Shown here one piece after another: positions 1 through 6,269 of a stretch of 10,595 nt of DNA. The first letter of the stretch is position 1; each line of letters begins with the position of its first letter. Made by a program: the position numbers and the translations under genes. The notes under the pieces were generated by a model, which did no database searches, was not told the origin of the DNA, and saw nothing but the letters and a program-made list of their open reading frames with translations. Origin of the DNA: Dunaliella salina (taxonomy: Eukaryota > Chlorophyta > Chlorophyceae > Chlamydomonadales > Dunaliellaceae); NCBI GenBank assembly GCA_002284615.2, contig MU069686.1, positions 112,047 through 122,641 of the forward strand, in the 5' to 3' direction.

Positions 1-387
1 CATATGCAGAGCAACATTGCTTGCTTCCGACTGCACGCCCATAAGCTTCGAGTTGAAACTTCTCATTGGCATGGTTATGCACCTCAATGTGATTTATGTG
101 TTTCAGAACAATGGCAGGATGAAAAGCACGTCATCTTTCTCTGCCCTTGCAACTTCCTGTGTTGTCTTAGAAGAAAGTATGCACATATTTTTAGTGCCTT
201 TCCTGCTCACAGAGTAGTGTCAAATGATACAGGATCTTTCTATTTTTCTGATGCCTGCTCTCTGGATGTAGCTCGTTTCTTTCAAAACCAACATACTCAG
301 ACTTACCGCTTCATCTCTGAGCTTATGGATTTCTTTCACCACACCGAGCAGCCAAACTTTCTGGCTGAAGGTTATGTTCCCTTGTAA
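1..387 (+). CDS. LINE-type retrotransposon ORF2, C-terminal end (partial)
   Basis: This is the 3' end of a reverse-transcriptase-type ORF. The frame is open from the first base of the window, so the protein begins upstream, and it ends at TAA 385-387. Numbering from the Met at position 4, there is a zinc knuckle C29-x2-C32-x9-H42-x4-C47 (CDLC...DEKHVIFLC), followed by a basic, Cys-rich stretch (CCLRRKYAHIF). A knuckle of this kind preceded by a short basic/aromatic segment and placed about 80 residues from the stop is known from the C-termini of LINE ORF2 proteins, where it is thought to contact template RNA. All four ligands are present and no frameshift is visible, so this copy is less decayed than the fragments further on. 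The Met at position 4 is internal, not a start. Family assignment beyond non-LTR element is inference. Confidence 0.7.
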   Translation, partial: HMQSNIACFRLHAHKLRVETSHWHGYAPQCDLCVSEQWQDEKHVIFLCPCNFLCCLRRKYAHIFSAFPAHRVVSNDTGSFYFSDACSLDVARFFQNQHTQTYRFISELMDFFHHTEQPNFLAEGYVPL

Positions 388-666
388 ACCTAAACCATAC
401 ATTATTTCTTTTAGTTTGTTTTGGAGGTTTGAAAGGTGCCAGTGTTCTGTATTAGATCTACTAGCTCGGCCCTTGTCTGTAATAGAGCTACAAGCTCGGC
501 CCTTGTAGGTGTGTTGGCAGATCCTTACTTTTCTTTTTCTCACCATGTTCATTCCTTTCAGATGTTTGCTTTCATGGTCAAAACAACAAATTTTCCTTTT
601 CTGTCTGTGCCCTTTCCTTTTATGAACAGGCAAATAGTCAGTCATTTTACTGGAGGCCTTCTTTGT
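388..666 (+). mobile_element. Probable 3' untranslated region of the LINE at 1-387
   Basis: No supportable coding frame follows the stop at 387. The stretch is T-rich with several pyrimidine tracts (TTCTTTTAG, TTTTCTTTTTC, CCTTTCCTTTT) and contains a 30-bp direct repeat at 453-506. Position and composition suit a retroelement 3' untranslated region, but I see no poly(A) tail or target-site duplication, so the exact end is not defined. Confidence 0.4.
453..506. repeat. 30-bp direct repeat, two copies
   Basis: TAGATCTACTAGCTCGGCCC at 453 recurs as TAGAGCTACAAGCTCGGCCC at 483, both followed by TTGT. The offset is exactly 30 bp with two mismatches in the first 20 bases. Short internal duplications of this kind are common in LINE untranslated regions. 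Confidence 0.8.
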
Positions 667-684
667 TGTAACCTGCAGGTTACA
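667..684. repeat. 18-bp perfect palindrome
   Basis: TGTAACCTGCAGGTTACA is its own reverse complement over 18 bases, centred on a PstI-type CTGCAG. It lies where the presumed 3' end of the plus-strand LINE meets the presumed 3' end of minus-strand fragment A. It could be a hairpin left at a junction, or chance. Confidence 0.75.
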
Positions 685-689
685 TTGTA

Positions 690-860
690 ACACGTAAGCT
701 TGGATGCCTGCAGGCCAGTGGACTCTCCATCTCCCGATCTCCACCACGGCACGCCCAGCGCCCCCCCCCCCGGGAAGCCCCCTGAAAATGAAGCGCATGT
801 CTGGTGTCAACAATGAATGTGAATTTTTGGATGGCATGGTAATTTAGTATGGTGAGACCC
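690..860 (-). pseudogene. Retroelement fragment A (C-terminal tail and start of 3' region)
   Basis: Reading the minus strand, residues NYHAIQKFTFIVDTRHALHF then QGASRGGG line up with fragment B on the plus strand (RLTTIKNTTLFAIKGLLGGG, about 1300-1360). The DNA similarity continues past that: both copies have GGGGCTTC followed by a G-rich tract, then GGAGAGTCC and AGGCAT at similar spacing. The G-rich tract here is an 11-base C run on the plus strand (761-771). Only the extreme C-terminus is present; nothing upstream of about 860 matches B or C. I place it in the same RLE-type non-LTR family as fragment C, on the basis of the shared tail. It is not functional. Confidence 0.55.
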
Positions 861-1144
861 CCTTGAAGTGGGCTTGGAAGCAAGCAAGACTGTGCACAAG
901 TGGCTGGGATGGGAGCTCCACACATTTTTTTCCCGGAATGCTTCCAGAACTCTCATGGCTGGAACTTAAGCTGTCCTTGCTTGACGCAAGTTCCAGTTTA
1001 ATCCAGTCGGATGGTGTTCGTATTGTGGCACCTGTGTTGGCATGCTCACCTTTGTACTCTGCCATGCACCTCTGTACTCTCCAGTTGCATGCTGCTTTTG
1101 GACAATCCTAATTTTCTTATCTCATGGGACTCTCTTAGTAAACT
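861..1144. other. Unassigned spacer between fragments A and B
   Basis: Short open frames occur on both strands, but none shows a recognisable motif or resembles the neighbouring fragments. I see no clear repeat. A small CTCTGTACTCT / TTTGTACTCTGCC duplication lies around 1050-1082. Confidence 0.4.
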
Positions 1145-1480
1145 ACATTGTGCTGTTCGAGTTGTTGCTGTCATTTTTCTTCATCTGCTATCTGGAGTCA
1201 ACTTACTAGACTTAAAACCCGCAGCTCCAGAAATCCAAACAGGAATAACAACGTGACTTTACACATCATCCTAATTGGTGTGGCCGGTACCACTACAATA
1301 AGATTAACCACCATCAAAAACACCACACTCTTTGCTATCAAGGGGCTTCTGGGAGGGGGTTTGCTGGACACGCAGCGGCGGAGGACGGGAGGAGGAGAGT
1401 CCGGGCGTCAAGAGGCATGGCGAGCAGCAATCCTCCAGATCCCCACTAGATCTGTTTCTGGCTCTCTCCTAGGCTAGCTG
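1145..1480 (+). pseudogene. Retroelement fragment B (endonuclease-region end plus C-terminal tail)
   Basis: In the frame starting at 1148, residues RNPNRNNNVTLHIILIG (1229-1279) match RNANRNDRVILHVTLID in fragment C (minus strand, 3078-3028) in the same frame, which indicates common coding ancestry. Downstream, RLTTIKNTTLFAIKGLLGGG matches fragment A. Between these two blocks B lacks the segment that C carries after its IDTADSIHNDNTIK residues, so B has an internal deletion. Upstream, a different frame (about 1150) reads IVLFEL where C reads VYLFELK. The lysine of the presumed ExK pair is replaced by leucine, so the endonuclease site is dead as well as frameshifted. The frame ends at TAG 1475-1477. 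Confidence 0.55.
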
Positions 1481-1682
1481 TGTCTAGTATAGGTTCTGAG
1501 GGCCTTTTGGTGAGGCCACTGCTTCCTTGCTAGCCTGCTAGCTTGTTAGTTAGTGGACCAAACCTTAATGCATGCGGCCTCTGGCTTGCGTAGACTTTTC
1601 TTTTCTTTTGACCTTGTGTGTGACGCCAGTGCCTTTCATGTCCTTTTCAGTGCACACTGCAGACTATATGTTACACAAGCTG
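1481..1682 (+). mobile_element. Probable 3' untranslated region of fragment B
   Basis: No coding frame is supportable here. The stretch is rich in CTAG/GCTAGC words (GCTAGC at 1473, TAGCCTGCTAGC near 1530) and holds a short hairpin, GGCCT-7 nt-AGGCC, at 1501-1517. A pyrimidine stretch (TTTTCTTTTCTTTTGACC) follows near 1600. It runs directly up to the left boundary of the palindrome array at 1683. Assignment to fragment B rests on position only. Confidence 0.35.
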
Positions 1683-1710
1683 CGTCGGAAAGTTGTTAAA
1701 GGCAGAAGCC

Positions 1711-1998
1711 CGTTTGATTCAAACGAGAAGTCCGTTTGAACGCGTTTGAATGCACCGTTTGAAAGCGTTTGATTCAAAGTAATATTCAAATGGCGTTCAA
1801 ACGTGATTCAAACGGGTTTCAATGGTGTGCTTTTGAATTAAGCATGGCAGGACCCCGTTTGATTTAAACGCCATTCAAATACGTTCAATGTGTGCTCCCC
1901 GTTTGATTCAAACGTCATGCAACCGTGTGCCCCGTCTGTTTCAAGCGTGCCCCGTTTGATTCAAACGCCATTCAAACGTGCCCCGTTTGATTCAAACG
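1711..1998. repeat. Cluster of CGTTTGATTCAAACG palindromes
   Basis: The 15-mer CGTTTGATTCAAACG has 7-base arms that are perfect inverted repeats around a single central base. Exact copies occur at 1711-1725, 1900-1914, 1953-1967 and 1984-1998, and a one-mismatch copy at 1856-1870. A further exact copy lies at 2840-2854. A longer unit, CCCCGTTTGATT(T/C)AAACG then CCATTCAAATACGTTCAATG, occurs at 1853-1890 and again at 1981-2018, differing at one base, 128 bp apart. Half-sites (CGTTTGAA, ATTCAAA) fill the space between. Confidence 0.85.
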
Positions 1999-2018
1999 CC
2001 ATTCAAATACGTTCAATG

Positions 2019-2261
2019 CGTGTTTCATATTGTAAAACCACAACAGGGAGGATTCGAACACGCGCAACCAAGCTCACATGCACTTCTCCAATTGTTCTCA
2101 ACACAAGATGTGTTTTACTAGCGTTTCTAACCATATATATAATAATATCAAAAGAATTTAATGATAATAACAAAGAATGTAAAAAATGATAACAATCATT
2201 GTTACCTTGTACACCATGTGTACCTTGTACACATTTTAAAGCCTTGCAAAGCACATCCTTT
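2019..2261. other. AT-rich interior segment of the repeat block
   Basis: This is the only part of the 1683-2904 block free of GATTCAA words. It is AT-rich (ATATATATAATAATATC near 2133). It contains a 15-base palindrome TAACAATCATTGTTA at 2190-2204 and a direct repeat TACCTTGTACAC at 2203-2214 and 2221-2232. On the minus strand, 2060-2050 reads TGTTCGAATCC, close to a tRNA B-box, but the flanking bases do not pair as a T-stem. A short minus-strand open frame (2003-2254) has no recognisable motif. Confidence 0.5.
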
Positions 2262-2329
2262 TGATACCAATTGATTCAAAGGCAATTCAACTGGATTTCT
2301 AGGAGATTCAAATTACTTTCAAATAGGAT

Positions 2330-2672
2330 TCAATGCCCCGCTTCCTCACGCCCCTTGACCTTGCCCATCCTCATGGGAGCTCATGAAACACCATTGATTC
2401 AGATGGCAATCAAGCACAAATCCTGCTGAATCAAATGGCACATTTGAATGCCGTTTGAATGCTGTTTGAATGCCGCTTGATTCAAAGTATTATTCAAATG
2501 GGATTCAACTTGAATTGAATGCTTCACTTCCTCATGTCCCTTGACCTTGCCCGTCCTCATGGGAGCTCATGAAACACAATTGATTCAAATGGCAATCAAG
2601 CAGAAATCCTGCTGAATCAAATGGCACATTTGAATGCCATGTGAATGCCCTTTGAATGCCGCTTGATTCAAG
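2330..2672. repeat. 186-bp tandem repeat, about two copies
   Basis: The sequence from CTTCCTCACGCCCCTTGACC at 2341 repeats from CTTCCTCATGTCCCTTGACC at 2527, an offset of exactly 186 bp. It is checked at three further anchors: TCATGGGAGCTCATG at 2371/2557, AATCAAATGGCACATTTGAATG, and GCCGCTTGATTCAA at 2472/2658. The copies differ by scattered substitutions, so the duplication is not recent. Each copy carries AATCC-TGCTGAATC and a short TTTGAATGCC(G/C) triplet array. Confidence 0.9.
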
Positions 2673-2872
2673 CGCATTTCAGCTGACAAGTTTGTAGATT
2701 CAAGCGGCGGCTTGAAATGCATTTGATTCAAGCATATTTCAGCGGACAGGTTCAGAGATTCAAGCAGCAGCTTGAAACCCATTTGATTCAAACGCATTTC
2801 AACTGATAGGGTTGTAGATTCAAGCGGCGGCTTGAAATCCGTTTGATTCAAACGGGATTCAACTGCCTTCAA
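2661..2872. repeat. 60-bp tandem repeat, three and a half copies
   Basis: Units start at 2661, 2721, 2781 and 2841 (the last partial). Each contains TTGATTCAA, CATTTCA(G/A)C, GATTCAAGC(G/A)GC(G/A)G and CTTGAAA. The period is exactly 60 bp, so a minus-strand frame (2872-2585) stays open and repeats a 20-residue unit of the form MRLNQxGFKxxLESxNLSAE. Since 60 is a multiple of three, an open frame can persist by chance, and I do not call it a gene. Confidence 0.9.
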
Positions 2873-2904
2873 GCAGGATTCATGTAAAACATAACTTTCC
2901 GACG

Positions 2905-3720
2905 TGAGCAGCCAGACTGAATGGCTGAAGCCTTCAGTGAAGGCTTCACATCTCCATTGTAAACCTTGGTAAGACCCGGATTCGAAAGAGATTTGATTGT
3001 GTTATCATTGTGAATACTGTCAGCCGTATCAATTAAAGTGACGTGCAGAATCACTCTGTCATTCCTGTTTGCATTTCTTGAGCTGTGGGATTTCGGTCAA
3101 GTAATAGTATGATAATGATCAGCAGCACACTTTCCAAAGCGACAAAGGGGTCAGGACAGAATTTTAACTCAAAGAGGTAGACGTCTGTGTCTTGATCAGG
3201 GATCCGGTCAAGGTGGACTGGTCGTCCTGGAACGGAGCGCACAAAGGCAGCATCCAAACGGCTCTGGTGGCGGGCAGAGGAGCCAGTGCCAATATGGAAT
3301 ACCCAGTTAGGAACGTCTTCAAGTTGTGACATGTTTCAGAGGCTTGTTTGCCCGGTTCCGGGAGTCTCTCGAGTCAATACTGCACTCCTTACTGCAGCCA
3401 TCCATACCAGTAAGGGATGAGGCATACCGGCCTTCACTGAGGGCTTTCACACAGAGACTAGGGCCTTCATGGTGTCTGTCCGAGTGCATCCCACTCATTG
3501 TGGAGTTGGTGCACCTGAGGAGTATGTAATCAATGTTGTCCCTATCATCACAAAGTGGGCATCTTCCTAAACTGGTAGAAAAGTTGAAGGCATGCTTTTA
3601 TGTGTAAAGTGTGTCTGTTCAGTACCTTGTTACATTTATTTGTTGTTCAAGGGCTACCTCTGGATTTTTCCAGGAGGAGTTGCTGATCTCCTTGTCAGCA
3701 AGTTTACAATTTGTGTGAAT
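2905..3720 (-). pseudogene. Retroelement fragment C: zinc knuckle plus endonuclease-like domain
   Basis: Read on the minus strand, the order is as follows. A leader holds ADKEISNSSWKNPEVALEQQ (near 3685). A knuckle at 3561-3511 (CPLCDDRDNIDYILLRC) fits C-x2-C-x7-H-x4-C except that the His position is Tyr (codon 3528-3526). MHSDRHHE follows about 10 residues later. The frame stops at 3321-3319 and resumes in another frame from about 3332 with RLDAAFV (near residue 25) and VYLFELKFCPD (residues 51-61). It then shifts again to RNANRNDRVILHVTLID (3078-3028) and ADSIHNDNTIK. A CCHC knuckle, an RHN-like motif and then a PD...ExK nuclease are the known C-terminal order of R2/NeSL-type, restriction-like-endonuclease LINEs. 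The R-L-D here would be a damaged R-P-D. With at least three frame changes it is a dead copy. Assignment to the RLE class is inference from motif order. Confidence 0.55.
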
Positions 3721-3799
3721 TTAGATGTTGACTGCAGTGGGTGAGGAAGCAGGTTGCGGCCAGAGTTGAGCCTCTGCCATCTATTGTAATGGTAGCCAG

Positions 3800-4018
3800 A
3801 ACTTGTGAGACATACAACCAAATGATGTCATGTCTGGCAAGGCCTCTGCAAACTCCAACACATTGGAACACTTCCCCCCCAACCGACGTCTGGGTCCAAT
3901 TTTCGTCACATTTCAGCAGACCTCGGAGCGCAAACAATATCAGCTGCGATGCCTGGCCAAGAAATATTTAAGGCGAAGCAAAATGGATGGGATCAGTTTT
4001 CCTGACCGTTCCTTTTAG
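3800..4018 (+). pseudogene. Possible LINE ORF1-like fragment
   Basis: The frame opens after a TGA near 3805, contains the Met at 3830 and ends at TAG 4016-4018. It reads DIQPNDVMSGKASANSNTLE then HFPPNRRLGPIFVTFQQTSE then RKQYQLRCLAKKYLRRSKMD, then GISFPDRSF. The run from RRLGPIFVTF through SERKQYQLR to YLR and GISFPD resembles the central RNA-binding domain of L1-type ORF1 proteins: a strand ending in a hydrophobic VTF, a basic helix, then an I-S-xD motif. There is no start context and no upstream coiled coil in frame, so at best it is a fragment. It overlaps unrelated frames on the other strand that look less protein-like. Similarity is from memory of the fold pattern only. Confidence 0.3.
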
Positions 4019-4084
4019 TTTTAGTGTTTCATCTGTTCAGCACTCGGCCTAACCCAGACCAGGAAGCCAAGCACTCATCCCAAC

Positions 4085-4344
4085 ATCACATTGACCACCA
4101 TCACATTGACCATCACATTGGTCCCGATAGCAGCTCTTATGCTCTCCTCACAGCGTCACAGCGTCACATTGGCTGAGACCATTGCGTCACATTGGTCACA
4201 TTGGCTGAGACCATTGCGTCACATTGCTCTCCTCACAGCGTCACAGCGTCACATTGGCTGAGACCATCATGCGCGCGAGGTGGCGCAATGCTCACAGCGT
4301 CACATTGGCTGAGACCATCATGCGCGCAAGGTGGCGCAATGCTC
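4085..4344. repeat. CACATTGGCTGAGACCAT tandem array (85- and 51-bp units)
   Basis: CACATTGACCA words start at about 4086. GCTCTCCTCACAGCGTCACA followed by GCGTCACATTGGCTGAGACCAT (42 bp) occurs identically at 4141-4182 and 4226-4267, an 85-bp offset. A 51-bp unit (TCACAGCGTCACATTGGCTG ... CGCAATGC) occurs at 4241-4291 and 4292-4342 with a single G/A difference in GCGCGC(G/A)AGG. The near-identity of the 51-bp pair points to recent duplication. Confidence 0.9.
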
Positions 4345-4510
4345 CTTTCGAGAGCATATGGGTGGGCCCAATGGCTGTGGCCAGCCGATCTATGGCGTGC
4401 CGCACTTCTTTGAGTGCTGCTGTGCGGGCCTCCGCGTCTGCATGAGCAGGAAGTGCACGGTACCTGCGCATAAGCATGGTGTGCATCGAGGAAAATTTGA
4501 TGGCTAGACG
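4292..4510 (-). CDS. Unassigned open frame, possible host exon or gag-like fragment
   Basis: On the minus strand a frame runs from just after a TGA at 4513-4511 to a stop at 4292-4294. It reads RLAIKFSSMHTMLMRRYRAL, then PAHADAEARTAALKEVRHAI, then DRLATAIGPTHMLSKGALRH. The translation is Ala/Arg-rich with heptad-like helical character, and the DNA at 4345-4470 is visibly more GC-rich than its surroundings. Its 3' end runs into the CACATTGGCTGAGACC repeat, so the last residues are repeat-derived. A TCTAG at 4512-4508 (minus strand) could act as a splice acceptor. I do not recognise the protein. It might be an exon, a transposon fragment or chance. Confidence 0.25.
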   Translation of the reverse strand, partial: RLAIKFSSMHTMLMRRYRALPAHADAEARTAALKEVRHAIDRLATAIGPTHMLSKGALRHLARMMVSANVTL

Positions 4511-4814
4511 TCATAAGCACCAAAAGCATGCACAAATCACATATAAGCTTGTTTCAGCAATCCCAAGTGGTCTGTTGATGCTGAAGAAAAACACGACAAG
4601 TCCTTTTTTGATTGACGCAGATGCCGGCAATATCGATGTCTTGTCCAAAGATGGTTACGGCACCCCACTATTATGTATAAGAAATTCTCCATCACAATAT
4701 ACCAGAATAAACTCAATTGTCCATGAATCCCATCTAATTACACTCACTTCACCTAACCACTATACGTGCCATCGAAAACAAGAGTACCTCTCACAGCCTG
4801 GCTGCAGAGCCTAG
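4476..4814 (+). CDS. Unassigned 112-residue open frame
   Basis: The frame begins at ATG 4476 and ends at TAG 4812-4814. From residue 30 it reads like a soluble protein: SGLLMLKKNTTSPFLIDADA, then GNIDVLSKDGYGTPLLCIRN, then SPSQYTRINSIVHESHLITL and TSPNHYTC. Remaining open for 339 bases in rather AT-rich DNA is mildly unusual. The alternation of short hydrophobic strands with Gly/Asp/Asn turns, ending in LITLTSPNHY, is vaguely like the end of a Hint (hedgehog/intein) fold, but the catalytic N-terminal Cys and the other blocks are not visible, so I do not assign it. The N-terminal 25 residues overlap the minus-strand frame at 4292-4510. Confidence 0.25.
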   Translation: MVCIEENLMARRHKHQKHAQITYKLVSAIPSGLLMLKKNTTSPFLIDADAGNIDVLSKDGYGTPLLCIRNSPSQYTRINSIVHESHLITLTSPNHYTCHRKQEYLSQPGCRA

Positions 4815-5317
4815 TTCTTTCAGGGACCCTCCAGATCCCCATGAGCCGCTTCTGTCTCAGACCTTGTGGTGGAGCGGACTCACAGCTCTTCAGGGCCAAT
4901 GTGTCTCCTTTTCCTTAATCAATGCAGGGAGATTTTCTCTGCCAACGTAGTTTTTCCTTTTTCTTTTTAGCCAGTATTTTGTTGATTCCACACACAGGCC
5001 AACAGGAGGTCAGGTGAATTATGCGCGAGCACATTAACTAAACGAATGTTGCTCAGAGCCCAATCCTACCGCTCGCAAGGGTAAACATCTGCTTCTTCAG
5101 CCTGTGATTGGGGTTGACCAGATCCGTAGGTGTATAATACACGTAGGAAATTCAGGTACAGATACACGGGTTAATACAGACCATGTTTCGCTGTGGGGTG
5201 CGTGAAAACTGTAGGTAGTGGGTGTGGAATTGCAATACAGGTACGAAATACGGTATGGCTGTGGTGTTTGTTCGTACTCGAGATTCTGACACACGGAACT
5301 GGCCAACCCTACTTGTG
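4815..5317. other. Gene-less stretch
   Basis: No recognisable gene or strong repeat is visible. A pyrimidine-rich run with AG (TTTTTCCTTTTTCTTTTTAG, ending at 4970) has the form of a 3' splice site. A few loosely repeated AATACA(C/G)GTA(G/C) words lie between 5131 and 5255. CCTCCAGATCCCCA at 4828-4841 also occurs in fragment B at 1432-1445, but the match is too short to imply a third retroelement copy. Confidence 0.4.
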
Positions 5318-6235
5318 AAGGCTCCAATGGACCCTGCCTCATTGGAGGCTCTCATGATCGCACTGCTTTCTAGTAGACCAGGCAACTTGGAAACACCAAC
5401 TCATGTGGCAAGTGCCAAGCCCACACATCTGCCTCCTTGGCCAAGGGCTCAGATGGAAGCACTTGCTTTAAGTTAGACCAAACAAACAGCACACTAGGCA
5501 CGCACTATGTAAGTGCTAAGGCCACACCTGCCTCTTTGGCCAGTATAGACCCCCATGACAGTGCTTGCCTTAAAACAGACCAAAACCCATCCTATCACTT
5601 GGCAAGTGTTGAGCACAATTGCTTGCCTCTGTGGCCACCCCTAACCAAGAAACCCTGCTACCGAAAAAAAAGCCTGCATGATAATTGGAACATGGACGGT
5701 GCTTTCCGACGCCTTGATACATCGAGCCCAAGGCCAACAGCACTCACTTGGCAAACGCCAAAAATACCTTGCCTCATTGGCCAGCAAAGGCTCTCATTGA
5801 CCAGCAAAGGCTCACACAGTGCTTGCTTTAAAAAAGGCAGCTGCAAAACCCTAAGCACTCACATGGCAAATACCAAGCCCACATCCACCCGCAACCACCC
5901 GCAACGGCCCTAACCCCCCTCATCCGCCATCAAAGGCTCCCATGACAGTGCTTGCTTTAAAACAGATCAAGCAGAGAGCTCACCATGCACTGACTAGACA
6001 AACATCCAGCCCACATCAGCCTCAACCGCCAGCAAAGGCTCCCATGACAGTGCTTGCTTTAAAGCAGACCAAGCAAAAAGTACCCTACCCACTGACTTGG
6101 CAAACGCAAAGCCCACATCCGCCTCCTTGGCCGAGGGCTCAAGTGGAGGTACTTGCTTAAAACAGACCAGGCAAACAATATCCTACCCACTCACTTGGCA
6201 AACGCCAAGCCCACATCCGCCTCCTTGGCCAGCCC
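5318..6235. repeat. Degenerate ~100-bp tandem array
   Basis: The anchor CTTGCTTTAAA-CAGACCA recurs at about 5364, 5462, 5563, 5822, 5951, 6053 and 6152; uninterrupted neighbours are 98-102 bp apart. The consensus order is GGCTCCCATGACAGTGCTTG, CTTTAAAACAGACCAAGCAA, then CCCACTCACTTGGCAAACGC, CAAGCCCACATCCGCCTCCT and TGGCC. The part between 5600 and 5800 is more rearranged. The best-preserved hairpin, CTTGGC-AAAC-GCCAAG, is at 6194-6209. Long plus-strand open frames across the array (5437-5913, 5942-6160) shift relative to the unit from copy to copy, so I do not call them genes. Confidence 0.85.
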
Positions 6236-6269
6236 CGCTCCTGAGCCGCCCCCTCCTTGGTATTTGTCC

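Larger units (their letters stand above)
1683..2904. repeat. 1.2-kb repeat block with inverted ends
   Basis: The block begins with CGTCGGAAAGTT at 1683-1694 and ends with the exact reverse complement AACTTTCCGACG at 2893-2904. Going inward, both ends keep the same order: CGTCGGAAAGTT, then AAGGCAG (1699-1705; complement 2863-2869), then CCCGTTTGATTCAAACG (from 1709; complement ending near 2856). The interior consists of TTGAATC/GATTCAA words in every spacing, two copies of a 186-bp unit and three and a half copies of a 60-bp unit. Inverted ends plus many subterminal palindromic words suggest a non-autonomous DNA transposon or a satellite that spread as a unit. I find no transposase frame. The bases immediately outside are TG on both sides, too short to be called a target-site duplication. 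Confidence 0.5.

Noticed and set aside
694..726. AAGCTTGGATGCCTGCAGG...GACTCT resembles a cloning-vector polylinker.
   Set aside because: It departs from a polylinker after the first 19 bases, and the same stretch read on the minus strand (GGAGAGTCC...AGGCAT) is homologous to fragment B at about 1398-1420. It is native retroelement sequence.
220..837. 205-residue minus-strand open frame.
   Set aside because: It runs antisense to the LINE ORF and its 3' region and then through fragment A in a frame other than the one conserved with B; it has no motif.
1711..1998. Regularly repeated palindromes considered as a CRISPR array.
   Set aside because: Spacing between copies is irregular, spacers are themselves made of half-sites, there are no cas genes and the context is eukaryotic.
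2050..2060. TGTTCGAATCC on the minus strand, like a tRNA B-box.
   Set aside because: The flanking five bases on each side do not form a T-stem and no A-box or acceptor stem is found, so neither a tRNA nor a clear tRNA-derived SINE is supported.
4828..4841. CCTCCAGATCCCCA shared with fragment B (1432-1445), suggesting a fourth retroelement 3' end.
   Set aside because: A single 14-base match in a window of this size could arise by chance, and the flanking similarity is weak.
5437..6160. Plus-strand open frames of 158 and 72 residues with repeated KTDQ/KQTKQ and LTWQT words.
   Set aside because: The ~100-bp unit is not a multiple of three and the frame relative to the unit changes between copies; no conserved motif.
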